Assembly (NCBI GenBank): GCA_013396995.1 | Contig: VWZP01003801.1 | Coordinates: forward strand, 97,726-161,725 | Direction: 5' to 3' | Source of the DNA: Dicaeum eximium | Taxonomy: Eukaryota > Chordata > Aves > Passeriformes > Dicaeidae | DNA length: 64,000 bases | Part shown: one piece after another, positions 43,561 to 58,100 of the stretch | Numbering within the stretch: position 1 is the first letter of the stretch | Layout: each line of letters opens with the position of its first letter | Notes under the pieces: model-generated | The model's database searches: none | Told to the model about the DNA's origin: nothing | Seen by the model: only the letters and a program-made list of their open reading frames with translations | Translations under genes and position numbers: made by a program

Positions 43561-46500
43561 TATGTAAATAACCTCAGTAACACAGATGAGCATAAAGGAG
43601 CTATTATTCTACACAGCTCGAGGGAACCCCCTACAACACAGAGAGAAGCTGCGTTTCTGCACGCAGCAAAGGCAGCTCCAAAACCGAAGAAAAATGGTGA
43701 CAACCACCCTCTCTGCACGTTAAACTTTAAGGGCAGCCTTGAATACTTTCCACTGCCTTTCCCTGGCTCCGGCAGCGCGGACAAGCCAGCCTGCTGTCAC
43801 ATGCTCCCCGGCATCTCGGGGCCCTGCCAGCAAACCCTCCTGGGCTACAGAGCCCGTGAGCCAAGTTTTCCTGTGGGTAGTGAATTTCTCACAGGGAACT
43901 GCCTTTGGACACCACAGTCCAGCCATTGTTTAATACACAAAACCCCCAGAAAGACAAAAACACACACTCACTATAAGGGCAAATGAAGAGTGAGAGTCAG
44001 AAAGTTTAAATGCTACATGCTATGTTGTCTTTTCCTGTCTTAAAAGGCAGGCCATTCTCTTCGCACAAGGAAATAGTTTCCTTCTTCAGCATACATCCCT
44101 ATGGAAAATCTTTCAGAGAATATGACAGGCATACAGTGAATTACAGAAGTAGCACATAAAGATTTCTAAGTGGTCTGTGGCAATTCCCTGTTATGCCCCA
44201 AAGCGATGGTCTCACAGGGAGGTGGGAGATGAAAAAGGAAACAGGCAGTTCCACCCCAAGACAGCCCAGTGTCCTTGAGTGTGTTTTCTGGGAAAAAAAA
44301 AAACAAAAAAGGACATTCCAGAAGTGTCTTATTTACCCTTTCTCGTGCTTGTGACAAGGGTTGTGATTTCTACACTGACACAAGATGAGACAAACTGCTC
44401 CTACAATACAGCTAAAAGCTACAGACATCAATCCCTCCTTCAGTCAAGTCACATAAAACTCTAGCACAAGGTTAAAAGAAATAAGACAAGTTTCTTAGTG
44501 TTTGAAGCATCTTTCCGTTTAAGGAACATGGAAAACTCTTCCTCTCCCCACACCCAGCAATCTTTCTAAATATTTGTTCAGATGTTTTTCCCTCTATCGA
44601 TCTCATGCCTTTGCCAATGACCATACCCAGCTGGCAGCAGGCTGACAGTTCACCAGGATGAATTCCAGCCTCCTGCCTCCCTGTGACTCAGCAGAACTGG
44701 AGCATTTCAGGTGCAGCTTCTGGGCTAGAGACTCACAGGATTCCTGGTCAGTCCAGGAGTAACTGGGACAAGTTTTCACCCACTTCTCATAGGAAACCCT
44801 CTTTCTAGCAGCACTGTACAAATGCTGCTGCACTGATAACTCCCATTTTTGGGAAGGAGGTTACTGGAGAAACATGAAATAGCAAACTGAAAGGTTAAAC
44901 AAGGCAAATTCCAGTTCACTTTTATGTTGACCCAGCAATACTTGCCCAACTATCACCCATGCTCAGATTTTACTGTTTGGTGCTGCTATTTTATGTGTAC
45001 TTTCAACTCTGACAATGTGACAATTCAAAATTAATTGCTGACACCAACTTCAAGTGCTGTCCAAGACCACATCACCTTCAGGCTAGATTACAGTCTGGAC
45101 TCCGTGAAACTTGGCCTGCTAACATGCAAAACATCAGCCTGACAGAAAATGCTGGGGTTGAGATCTAAATGTTCAACTACCCAACTGGCCAATTTCATGT
45201 ATATTCAATCCCCAAGGTCCTTCCTACCTCTACCACCAAAAATACAGCTGAAGGGGAAAAAAATAGAAGTCACACCCAGTTCTCTCTGCTGGAAGAAGTT
45301 TTACTAAAATTCAGTCTTAATTCAAATCTAATGAGCTTCAGACCACAGCACAAACTGTCTCCCTTACAACAAAATTCTTCTTGAAATCAAATAGAAATGG
45401 GAATTTTGATGGCCTAACATAGATAATAAGTAGATAATATTTAGCTGGTTTTGAAAATGCAGCATTTAAAGATATTTTTCCCCCCACATTTGGCACCAAC
45501 ACACCAGCCTCCTTAACCAGTCATACCAGTATTAAAGATACTTGGTCTTCCCCAACATCATCACAACAGCCCAGATGAGCATCCACCCACACAGCCACCC
45601 CAGCTGGGATCCCAAATTTTCACTTGCCAAGGGACTGACCCACTGTGAGTGGCTGCCTTGGCTACACTGTGAATAGATACTATTCAGTTATTTCAGGTAA
45701 CATCCTGTATGGACAGAAAGGACTGTAATAAATCCAAGCTGGCCAAGCGAAGGTTAAGCAACACCTGCTGCTGTAACAGTGAATTTAATTTTCAGAACTC
45801 TGTTTAGGATGCAACGGCTGCAGTGCTGCACTGGCTCACTTCCACAGCCAGAGCCATCCATGTACAAATAAAGCAGATGCAGAAAATTTATTGCTGGAAA
45901 CTCTATTACTTGTGATGTTAAAAGTCTGTACCAACAGGGACAATCAAGCATGGTGACTCAAAGAGCTCACCAGAGCTTCCTCCTTCAGGATGTGGTTGTT
46001 CCTGTTTTCACTCATGTCCCAGTCATACAGACACCTCTGGGCACCCATAGTGTGCAACATCTGGTGACAGACACCACAAAGTATTTGTGAGCATCATGAA
46101 AAATTCACCTGCAGACAAAAAAACCCAGGCACAGCCTTACAGACTGCATGTGCAACCTAAATTCAGACTCCATCACCCTTTGGTGCTGCTCAGGTGATGC
46201 TGTACAATCTCAGGGGGGACAGAACATGTCCCTTGCACCCTCCCACACAGAGATTCAAGGGCAAAGCAGTTACCAAACAGGGGGAGGACAGAGATTCATC
46301 TTGTTCCTCTGCAGGGTCAGTGCACATCTGTGAGTCTGTGTCCACAGAGAGCCTGAAATACTTTTCCACTGTGCATCCAGTGTCTCATGCATGGCCAAGA
46401 AAGATAAAAAGGTAACACTGGTACACACATATCGTGGACAAACTGACAAAAGCTTTTTCTGATTATGCAAAACTTCAACATGTGAGCCAGGGCAGGGAGA

Positions 46501-49500
46501 ACAGGGAAATCACCTCTATGTGCACTGATGGTGACCACTTCTTGTTCACAGATAGTAAAGGACAGACAAGCGCTTCCTTTACCTCTCCCACACTTCCCAA
46601 CAACTCCAGTTACTGAACTCCCAAACTGGAAACAGACTGCAGACTTTTGACAACCCAGAATTACTAGTGTCTGAACAATAACCACCATCATCTTCTCTAT
46701 GCTCAGCAATGGGCCTCTAGGTCACCTACAAAGGATGAGCTCTGGGTATAATGAGCTGCACATTTTTAAGCTCCCACGCCACTACCAGACATATCAAATT
46801 CAAAGCACTTTTTTCTCCTGCACCTCATACTGCCACAGGCCAGTCCAGAGCTGCTGGAAAACTGGTAATAGCAGCTCTGCCATGCAGCCTTCTTTGGCAT
46901 CCTCTCAGCCAGCCTCATTTGGGACAGACAGCAAGGTCTGATGAGTTCATACTTACACTGTCATCTGCACCAGTGGCAAATCACTCAGCATGTGAAGCAG
47001 TGTAACAAGTGTTAGCATCTTAGATCTTCTTCATTCATCTTTTCCCCTGGAAATTTCAGAATAATCAAAATCTATGGGACATCTAATGTAAACAGGAACA
47101 GCTTCCATTATTATGCTGAAAAGTCCTCTCATCAGCCAGTGCCACTCAAGTATGTGCACAGTCCACCTGAGTCCAATCAAGCACTCCCTGTACACACACA
47201 AACCTCATGTCAAGGTCAGATCCTCACAGAAGGGAAAGCACCTTTAGAGCAAACGGCATCAGATCAAGGCTTTCTGTGTTTAACAGTTAGGTCAAAGAAA
47301 TGCATCAAATTCCCTGAATTTCAGACATGTTGTTCTATAAGGACATCTACACAGACACAGGGGCAGAGCAGATAAATCCTTAAATTATTTAGCTCCAACT
47401 GACTGTGAAACAGATTGCTGAAAGTACTTGAATTGTGCCTCAATCTACCAATACAAACGCTTAGCTCTGCTCTGAAAACAAGCTGGGTTCACTAAGCAGC
47501 AAGGAAACAACTGTGCCAGTTTTAAAGAATGAAATATTGATATAAGTATTCACTATTATCATTAGAACTATATATCATCTGCTAGTGAGCTGACAATGCA
47601 AGACAGCAATTCCATCCCACAGGGTCTGGGAGAACTCAGTCCTGGTCTATAACAGAAAGCATCAAACAGGCAACACTGGTATTCATTACTAGCTATGCAT
47701 ACCACGATAACCAAATTATTGACAAGTATAGCCCAATGGTTAAAGATTTATCTGTCTTAGGCGTTTCTCAAAACTGTCCCCTGGTTTATATGTATGCAAC
47801 CATATGCAAAAAGAAATGCTTGTATGTACATATTCTGTTCAGAGTTCATTTTGCTCTCTGGGATCTAGAGAACCATGACAAAACACTGACAAGCTCTTAG
47901 AATAACAGCATTTTAAAACTGTAAAATTTCAAAAAGCAACAACCCAGTGAGACCTGTTCCTGCTCATCACACTCACAAGAGCTGGAGTCAAAGATCAGGG
48001 AATGGCAAGACTACTCCTTTTAGGATATGGGTGATTTAAAACACTTTTGGTATCCATGGGCCTATGGATCAGTCAAGTTGCTCCCTACAAGATACAAAAT
48101 CATATTAACAATTCCCATTATTCTTGAAGTGCTCTATGAAAGCACTACAAACTACCTCAACACATGTTTATGAATACACCCACTTAGCTAACATCAGCAT
48201 AATAAAGTTGTTCAGTGAAGGCTTTGTAAGCCATTATTGAAATTGAGGTACAATCAAGTTAAACTGATTTTGATAAAATTTGGAAACAGATGGAAAGTAA
48301 GTAAATTCAATTAAAAAAAAAATTAAACTAGGTTTAAGCCATTTTAAGGCAATTTTCACCATATCCATCCACAGAATTCCATCATTTTATCTCATGAAGA
48401 AAACATCAATTTTAGTTAAACTCCTATGTGAACTATACCTTAAGGGACTACAGATGATGAGAGAGCAACTGAGAGAAATTAAACCATCAAGCAGAGAAAC
48501 TGCAAAATGCATAGTCAAGTACTCTCAGCAACTGACCCAAGACTGCAGAAATTACTTTGAAAAGCAGAAAGAATAACCTCAAAACTTTGCTGCTGCTTTG
48601 GCAGTCAAGACTACGCAAACGAGAACAAAATCCTGTTTTTCTTTTGAAATCATGAAAGATTCTAGACACTATGAAAAAAAAATAGAAGAGAAATTTAATA
48701 AGAGATTAAAAAAGGGCAGGTAAGACTTTGCCTCCAGAAATATCTTCTCCTGGACAATTCAATCACATCCTTCAAAGTTCAAAGATGCTCCAGAGGTAAA
48801 GATGCCATGAGTTTGTTTGAATTTTCTTAAAACATCCAATTTGCATCACAGAACCTTACTGGAAAGTTTAATTTCTATTGATTTTAAATTGGTTGAAGAG
48901 TCATTCATAAAAATAATTCCATGAAAATGCCATATTAGAAAGCAGAAGCAAATTACAGAGTAGCAATGATCCATGGCTGACCAAATTATTCTGAGGTCTG
49001 TTTATGTAGAGGTGGCAGGCACACACCAGGGAATTTTGCCTGCACCCCACACTGATGAGGTGCATGGTCTGCACACACAGTGTGCTCAGCAGGTGACACA
49101 GATGATGTTTTAAAGGAATGACAACAATGTAATACAAAAAGGACCATCCCAACCAAGAATGTCATATTAAAGTCCACATAACTTTAAGGGTCATAAACAG
49201 AGGAAGTCTTCAAGAAAACATCACAACACTATGAACATTTGAAATCATCAAAATAAAATTAAAAGAATAACAGAAATAGTGGAGAAATTCAGAAAAATCC
49301 CATAGATTCAAAAAGAAGCCCTTTCTATGCTAAAAACATTGCTTTACAGTGGCTCTGTCTCACACCATTCCAAGTTGCTGGTGAAGGTGACAAATTCTTC
49401 TAACACTGAAGCATTTAAAATTATATTTTTAAATTTAGTATATTTTATTATATTTATTAGGTTTTATTTTTGTAAATACTGTTTGCTACTATCTTCTGGA

Positions 49501-50480
49501 AAATATACAGTAATACAAGAGAAAAAAAGATTATACAGAAGGCATCACAGTTGAAGACACAAAATTTTCTAAAGTACATGGAACAGGAAAGAAGAAAAAT
49601 ATCCCTTTTCTCTTCCAGCTCCACAAACTTTTGATTTTGTAACAGTCATGGGGCAAAACTATTCTGCAGTGCAGGGAACACATCCTAATTGCTATGCTGG
49701 TCCTATACTGTGAGGTTGCTGCTCTCTTTTCCCATGAGGTGAAGGAGAACAGTCAAATGTCTGTATGTCACAAAAATGCAAACAAAAAGGTTCAGAACAG
49801 ATAGTCTGAGATTAAGAGTTTGACAACCAACCTCCAGTGAATCCAGCTGTGGCAGCTGATGTTACTGCTGTGACAGTCTCCTCTAAGTCTTTGCCAAAAC
49901 AGGTGGCAGGAAGGAAACACTGCCATGTCTCATCAATTGCAGTTGATGCCAAGAAGACTGGACTAAAAGCAGAAACAGGTAAAATACATATCCCCTTTTA
50001 GATACTGTTCTAGGGGCAATGAATTTCTGCAATGGGGCTGATAACTAGGAACGGCAATATTGGAAACACACTGCTCAGTCCACCACACCTTGTCCATATA
50101 TATCCCTATGTTTTCAGGTTTTAAGAGACTTGCCTACACCAGAAAATTGCTACAGATTAAGTAAGACTCAAGATAAATTTAAATAATGTAAATAACATTG
50201 GTTTAATCTTAGCAGACCAAAGTGCTTACTTGTTCTAAATTTTGTTGCTTGTGGATGCAATAGTATTCACATGAATGGTTTTATCCATGTAACTATTAAA
50301 CTTTCCTAAGTAGACAAACCTTAAATGTAAAAGCTTGTCGGACAACGCTCCCCCCACAAAAAGAAAAAAAACCTTTAGACCTTGAAATTGCGTTTTGAAG
50401 GTATTTCAGAGAGAAAAGCCTGTACCACATGCAAGGTCAGAGGGAAACTTAGCAATAAAGGGCAATAACTAGGATCAAAT
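43561..50480. other. 5' flank of SETD5, no supported gene
   Basis: Mostly AT-rich unique sequence with short chance frames on both strands. No exon, repeat family or RNA gene could be recognised. It could be intergenic, an upstream untranslated first intron, or the body of a divergent non-coding RNA. Confidence 0.55.
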
Positions 50481-50505
50481 CCAAAACCAGAGAATTACAG
50501 TTCCC

Positions 50506-51258
50506 ATGAGAATTCGGACAGTCCAGAGTCACGGGAAGTCGCTGAATACAGAAGGGGAATCAGCAGAATTTACTGGCACAGAGCAGTATCCCGAACTTAC
50601 AACCAGTGGAAGGCTAACCACTAACAAGTTGCCAGGAGTAGGTCTGCAACCTCCAGTCCTAGCATCGGAAAAGAGATTTCTGCATAATCCCACTAAATAC
50701 TCTCTGCCTGTGCCTCGAGGTCTCGCTGTACGTCCTTTATACATCTATTTAAGGCCTCCACGTGACAAGGCTGCCTGCCCAGCCACTCCCCGCCGTGGCG
50801 AACAACCCAGCTTCAGAGGAGACTCCAGCAGCTTCCAAGGCAGACGTTGCATCAGCCAGGTGTGCAGGAAGCGGCGGAGAAAAAGCAGCTGTAGACGAGG
50901 GGGCTCTCGGACGGAGGCCGCTTCAGGAATCTCATGGAAAGGACGACAGGAAGGAGAGAGACGCTCCGCACACAGAACAAGCTTCATCGGCTTCAGAAAG
51001 CCTTTGTGCTGGGGCTCCGGACCTGGCCTTTCTCCCAGAGATGATGCAACACTAAGGAACAAGGTCTGTGCCAGAGAAAACTATTCACAGGCTATGCAGA
51101 TGGCAAGGCAGCCAAAGGCTCTCGGATCAAAACATGCCAGAGGCCCCCAGGCCCGGCAAGCCCCTCCAGGATTCTCCATTTCACACTGCAGCCTTGCTCC
51201 TAGCATGACCCCGGCTCAAGGCAGAACGAAGGACTTTGCAATGGAGAGGGAGAAGTAA
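50506..51258 (+). other. Unverified 250-codon open frame in a GC-richer patch
   Basis: The longest frame outside SETD5's span apart from the GC-rich left end. The product is rich in Arg, Ser, Gly and Pro, with no domain, signal peptide or membrane segment I recognise, and overlapping frames on the other strand (50745-51062) are also open. TATTTAAGG and a CACGTG E-box lie inside it near 50750-50765. More likely non-coding than a gene. Confidence 0.2.
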
Positions 51259-54200
51259 AAAAAAAGGGTGTTTTTTAAAGTCCTGCAAAAATCACAGCTT
51301 GTTCTCTGATCTGTTGGGAGGGAAGAGATGGGGAAGAGACTGAGCTCAAAGCCTCCAATCTCCCACACAGGGATCCTCCCATTGCCGCGGCTTGCCAGTG
51401 CACGCCTGAGCTCCCCAAACACGTAGGGCAGCTCTGCGCTCGCCGGCAGCCTCGGCCTGCTCTCACACATCAGGAAACCACGCAGGGACTGCCCGGGCAG
51501 CCATGGCAACATCGCACAGTGTGGCAATTATGGAGCCGCAGCTCCCACGCGAAGGTTCAGTCCTGCTTTCCATTACAGGACTCGTTTTGACCCTTCCACC
51601 TGCCCAAACCATCACCGAGTGGCATTCCAGCTCCAACCTGGCCTCTGTGGTTTGGGACTGGCAAGTTTTGCAGCCTTGCACCTGGGCTCCAGATCATGCA
51701 AATACATTTTTCTCTTCGTTGTAAGGAAGTTACTCCAGGCTTGTGTAATGCTCTTGAGCGGCGTTCCGCAAACACCGGGCTGTCCGATGTGCCTCGAGTG
51801 AGAAACCAGTGACAAAAACACCTGCAACCCGTGCTGCAAGAGTTGGATCCATTACTGAGCTACAGAATCACTGTTATACATTAAAATCCAGTGACTTTTA
51901 CAGGATTTTGGCAATTTTCCCGTGTTGTGACAGGTATCGAGGTTCAGCCTGCTGCACTGTCCCACCACATCCCCTTCTCAGGGACATCTTTCTAGAAGAC
52001 ATCACCAACTCTAGCACTTGCCCAGGACCTGGTGCCCAGCTGCACTCTTGGTCACGTAAGATGGTTCTGGGACCCCTAGTAAATGCTCACATTTCTGGCA
52101 GGTTTTGTGCTTTTCCCAGCACAAAACGTGTTAGAGAACAGACTGAGTCAGTCGGACAGTGGTGGGGAGCAATCACGAAGCCCTAAGCCAGCATCAGCCA
52201 AAACCCCTTAGCGCCCCTTCTTGGGCTTCCAACCACTCAATGATGCTGAACTATGTCTAAGAGATGTTCTTCATCGTGTTTCACTTTTCTGGATAAGTTG
52301 CACCTCACATTATACAGTATTTTGGCACTGGTAAGATACGCACTGATCCCAAAACGCAGGTTGTACTGACTCAGCATGCCCCAGCTTTGCATGTTGGATC
52401 CTCCATGTACAGTGGATGTTCACCCAGTAGTTCTGTCAGATTTACAGAATAAGACAGCAGCTAACAATATATTGGCCCAAACAGATTTAAGGAATGAAAA
52501 TTTTTATAAGTTATTTTGGTAAGGTTTTTTAAAACAATATAATCACAGACTTGCTCTTACAATCACAGAGAAAAAGGTGTAATGCTTATTCAGGAAACTC
52601 ACAAATACCTACTTCCTAACTGCTGGCAAGAAATGCAAAGCTTGGTGAGACAGTGCTGAGAGCCACGATCACTTTTTTGAATAGCCCATTTTTTTATTAA
52701 CAAGATAAAAAGCAGATAATCCAGTTGAACACATTTTCAAAGTAAATGCAGATGACCAGAAATCAGCAGTAAAACACCTGCAACCAGTGACTGAAAAAAG
52801 ACAAAAATCACTTAAACCTGATTTATTTCTGATGACTTGCACATAAATCAGTAATTTCTTCCTTTGAGAAGAGCATAACACACCATCAACCACCTCAACT
52901 GCTTGTGGGTGGTTAACACAGGAGCACTGACATCAAACAGTTGGCCAAGAGTGCTCACACAGAGCTCACCCAAAAGCGATGCCGAGTGAGTGGTTCTGTA
53001 ACACATCTTTGTAATGCTATCTGCTACCTCCACCTTTTTTGAATGTTGAATTATGAGCAGAGTAATACATTCAGGATATTTTTCATTATTATCATAAATG
53101 CAACTAAGCACATGTATGTACAACCACACAATGAAACAAAGAGATTGAAATGCAAGAAGTTGGTCAGGCTGAACAGACTGACAGCCCCCCTCCAGCAGCT
53201 CCTCTCCATCAGCCTCGTGATGCTGTGGAGAGGGGGCCAATGACACATCCCAGAGGGAAGGCAAGGAAGATGGAGACTTCCCTACTCCTAAACTAAGCCC
53301 TGACAACCTCTTTTGTGTGCAGCACTTCCTGCGAGCTTCTCCTGCAGGTTAAGGCAGACAGGGCTGTCTGGACAAGGTGAGTAGCAGGGGTTGCTGCACG
53401 TGATCTCGAAGCTGGAGGTCTTTGCTTTGTGCTGTGTAGTGCCCCAACACGTTCCTGCAGTTTGCTATCCCTCTAGCCCTAAGCAAGGAAACTTCCAGCT
53501 GCCAGACAACTTCTTTCCCACCTCAGAAACAGCACAATTTATGTGACAAATTGATAGAAAATGTTCAGCTGCCTTTTCTTCCATAGGTCATAGAAGCATT
53601 TTCTTACTGCATAGCTGCAGAGGTGACAGCAATGGGGCTCCTCCCTGACTGGACCTGGAGGAGGAAGAGAGGAGAGGCAGGAATGCAGCCACACAGGAGA
53701 AAAGAGCAGCCCAGGTAGCTCAATGTCCTCCTCTGCACAGGCAAGGACAAGCATGCACTCAGGCAGAATCAACCAGGAGAACTCTACCTACACAAAACAG
53801 ATTTTGAGAGCTACCAGAAGGGAATTTAAGAGCTCTGCATGTCTGCAAAGGCATCTGGAACAAGGCAATCTATGGAAATATAGAAACTTGGACGCCGTCA
53901 AGGGAGTGGTGGAATGCACAACTGCAAATAAAAAGTAGAAGCATGATCTGGAGCCATTACCAAACTGAGTCACTCAATTCCCCAGGTGAATTTACAAAGT
54001 GATGGACAAGTAGAATTACTAAAGTACTCTCATTTGGACAGCATGAAAACCAGCAAACAAGTGCCATTACAACACCACTTCTCACAATTATTTGTTTCAA
54101 ACACAAATAAACTTTCTGAACAAGTCCAGTTAACTTGAGAGATAGAGAATATCCTACATTCATTTAAGAATGAAACCTACCAGGAGAGTTTGTGCTTACT

Positions 54201-54780
54201 CTCAGAGAAATTATAATCATATTGTCATTGTGCAATTTTTTTTCATACTGTTTCTAAAAAAGGATTAAAAAGATTTACAGACTTCTGCTGCGGCCAACCG
54301 GAATGCTCATCTGAATACAGTGAGTGTACACAGTTACATCAGGGCTTCTCTGTAGGGGCTTTCAGAAATCCTTAACCATATCTTAAACATCTGAAGCGAC
54401 ACAGTATGGGAAAGAGCTGCATTCCAATGATGCACACCACAAAGCATTAAATTTCAGAGTTCCCTTCACATCTTATGTGTGTTATGCAAGGCAGTATTCT
54501 AGCACCAGATTAACTATTTCTCCTCTAAATTCATCTTAATTTCATGATCTTGACTGTGACTACAAGTTCCTGTACCTGAACTTGCACCAACTGATCATGG
54601 CACAAAATCTTCAAAGATTCTTAAACTCCAGTGTCAGGAAAAGCATATTATCATAATTAGAAAAAAAAATTGCAATATATTTTTTCCAAAAAGAAGTAAA
54701 TTTGGCCTTTTGTAAAAGACTAAGATGAATGTTTGCGCTTTTCCCCTTGCCTGTAAACAAATCCAATGTTTAATTACTGT
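51259..54780. other. Upstream flank, no supported gene
   Basis: The GC-richer patch ends near 51800 and AT-rich DNA follows. Several short open frames, none recognisable. No poly(A)-linked exon chain could be built. Confidence 0.5.
51493..51510 (+). promoter_or_regulatory. X-box-like RFX motif candidate
   Basis: GGGCAGCCATGGCAAC is close to the RFX X-box pattern GTNRCC-spacer-RGYAAC, with one mismatch in the left half. It sits in the most CpG-rich part of the upstream flank (51360-51560). Confidence 0.3.
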
Positions 54781-54879
54781 CATTGCTAAGAAACTGTACT
54801 TCAAAATTGAATTTGTCTAACCTCAGTTGGTATTGCTATGCCTTTGTCAGCAAATCTCACAAGTCCTTTTACAGAAAGA

Positions 54880-55170
54880 TCAAGTCCTCTCTCAATTGTC
54901 TTTTCAATAAGCTGAGTAAGTTGAGCTCCTTTAAACCTCACATCATGAGGCTTATTTTCCAGTCCCTGGATCATTTCTGCAGCTGTCCTTTGAATTCTCT
55001 CCAAATACACTGGCATTCTTCTTGAAGCATGGAAACCAAAATTCAATTCCAGTATCAGTCTCAACACTGCTGTGTTTATAAGATTACTTATTTTGCTTCA
55101 CATTCCTTTCCCCCACTTTTTTTTCCTCCTCTTCAATATGCCCAAGAATCACATTAACCCTTTTAAATAA
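54880..55170 (-). mobile_element. Ancient CR1-like LINE fragment
   Basis: Minus-strand reading over part of it gives MPVYLERIQRTAAEMIQGLE followed by NKPHDVRFKGAQL, resembling the C-terminal reverse-transcriptase tail of CR1 (ERVQRRATKMIRGLE-type). The plus strand has CTTCTTGAAGCATGGAAACC, which corresponds to the CR1 3' UTR phrase near ACTTCAAGAAGG in old families. It is much more decayed than the other CR1 copies here. Confidence 0.5.
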
Positions 55171-58100
55171 AATAATGGCCCAAGTACAATGTAGAGGCAA
55201 CAGGCTCTAAAGACCTTAAAGCCCTTTGAACTACTGCTTTCCAAAATGATGTTTCACAATTTATAGGTGGGTCTGCAGTTTTGCTAATAAATGCATCACC
55301 TTGCAACTGGATGGATTCACATCTTTTGTTGAAATGTGGCAAAACAGTTCAGAGATCCCTAAAAATACTTTATTATCCCACTAGCTTCTCTCTAGTGATG
55401 AAGAATCATCAAGTATTTTATGCTATCCAGATAAAAAGAATCTAAAGAGCAGTAAATTAAAATCTGATTTCATCTCACAACCATCTATAGAGCTAGGTGT
55501 GTCCTTGCCAAGTTCCAGTCTCGGATATTTCAGGTCTCCACTGTTAATGCGATTTCTCCAGCACAAACATTTCCAGTATCAGAGTACAGCCTTCTTCCTC
55601 CTATCTTTTGCCCTCTCCACCTAAAACAGGCATGTCTCTCCATACCTCCTACACCCAGTCTTGCACTCAACCACTGAATAATCCAGATTTGAAGGGACCA
55701 CTGAAGGCTAAACTGACTGAAATACTGTCTGTCTCCCCCCAGAGCAGGGGGAAACTTGGATCAGTTGCTCAGGGCATTGCTCATTTCTTCTCCAGGGCCA
55801 CTAAGTCTTTGCGTAACTATGTATTTTAAGGCCAAAAATAACCTTCTGATGATCTGACTTTCCACCTAACAAAGACTGGAAAGTCTCACCTAGTCATTTT
55901 TACACTTGGCATTGCAGCTTACATGAGAGCTAGGCCATGTTTGTCAATCACAGCCTGAAAAACAGTATATGGATTTACCACAAAAATCATGCAATGCATT
56001 ACAGCCTTGAGGTCCCCAAGCAGCATCAACCCAAGCCATTAAGTCTTCACAGTGAACACAGTGTATTTGTAGTTCTGATGAAAAAAAAACTGTAGAACTT
56101 TTTTTTAGAACTAAAACTACATCAAACACTTTCTCAGAAGCCTTTGAAGAATGTTTCCAACTACCCAAGTGAAGCACAGCTCTAAGTACCCCTCCTTAGG
56201 AGACCTTCCCCAGCATACATATGTGACTGAAGATGCCAGCTTCCTCAGTTTCATGAAATGTCTATTAATGGGAAATGTATTGACAGAATTTTAAATGTCA
56301 TCTTCCACGTCCACAGTCTTATCAGCATGTCTCTTTATCAATACATTTATTTAACAACACACTCACAACATTCATTTTCTTGACTACCTAAACAAGGCTG
56401 TCCATCATCCCTTAACTAGCACAGAATATCTCTCAACTCACACATGCCAGTTCCTACAAAGCTTACATGTTCCTGCTTGTCACTAAGAAAAATCTCCCCC
56501 ACCCCTCCAAAACCTCCATAATTATATAAACAAAGGACTTGTGTGGAAATACGTTTATCTAAATAAAACCATTTCATAATAGTCAAGTTATCCCCCTTTC
56601 CCTTGAAGGACAGCTATGTGAAATCCAAGTGACTAAGAGTAGGGCTGCATGTAATGTAACAGCATGAACTACTACACTGAAATTAGAGACATTAGCCAAG
56701 ATCCTGTGATCTCCTCACCTTACATTCTTCCTCAAACATCAGTTTTTGGCCCTGTCAGAGATGAACAAAACCTTCACTCTGATTCAAGAGTCACCCTTGT
56801 TCTCACATTACGTTCTCTGCTCTGCTGTCCGGAATTATTAGTGCTGTATTCTCTGCCAATAGCAAGGAATCTCTTTAAGCTTGAAAAAAATGTGGAACGG
56901 AATAAAATAAAAAAAATCCCATCACATGAGTAAATGAGGCTTGACAGTATGATGGATGCTGCAGGTTCACAAGTATGAAGGTACTGCTAAGATGATGGCG
57001 TGCGCCTGTTACAGCTTCACATCTTCACATAAGCATGAAAGGTTTGCCGCATTCAGGAGGGAGATGCTCAACTATTTCGACTGGACGCGTTTTATATAAG
57101 ACTGAAGATGACTAAGTCACAGCTGGCCAGATGACGTTCTAGAAACAAGTTACGTGTTCCTCCCTGTACCTTAAACAACAGCATTTCCTCGTCTGCATCT
57201 TTTCTCCTTTCTCTTTCAAACACAAGATGTTGAATTCTCACAAGGCAAAAGAAAACCAGCCAGAAAATATTCAGGGCAATGTGCTTTAACCAAAAGGAAT
57301 TTCACATGCACCACTCATCATAGGGCTAATTTGATTTTGTCATTATGGAAAAACTGAGAACTATCGAGAGCTCAGCTGGGTAAGAGTTGGATAGGAGAAT
57401 GATCTAAACACAGAAGGAAAACAGCACAGACAGGAATTATCTTCCTGAATAATGCAGATAGATTTTGCGCACACTAGACATCCAAACACAGTCTGCCAAA
57501 GTACTCTGAAGGCCCCTTTACACAGCTTATCAGTCCTGTGGCTACAGATCAGTAGCAGCATTGTTCATAACCCAAACTACCTTGGAGCATTACAAAGCTA
57601 GTGAAAACAGGCAGGGAAAACACCCTGGCTCATCCTACCATCATCAACTCATCCAGATGTTTTCACCTGTGCCCACTACGTAATGCACTCCCCACCACAC
57701 CTACTAACAGCAGTATTAAAACCACTGACAGCTTTACTGAAAGCAACTGAAGATATATAGAGAAGGAACACAACATTACAGAACATGGATATGTAGGCAG
57801 GGGTGATGACTGGTGTGGGTGAGAGAGCCACCTAAAACTGCAATTTGCACCACTAGACCAGAAGCCAAAAAAACCCCCAAACCAAACACGTTGTACCTCC
57901 ACACTGCCTATAAGATGTCCTATGTGAGCCAATTCCTTTTTTGTGCCTTAATATTTTTATCAGTAAAATCAAAATATCACTCCTGAGATGTCATACAGTT
58001 TTTCTAGATATGAAAGCCAGGGCTATAGCTAGCTCTAAGCAGAACAGGAGTGGAGACACATAATCTTGCCAGCATTTCATCTTGAACTTTCAGGGGGCAA

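Noticed and set aside
54801..55067. 88-codon minus frame as a host gene
   Set aside because: It resembles the decayed tail of a CR1 reverse transcriptase, so it is better called a LINE remnant.
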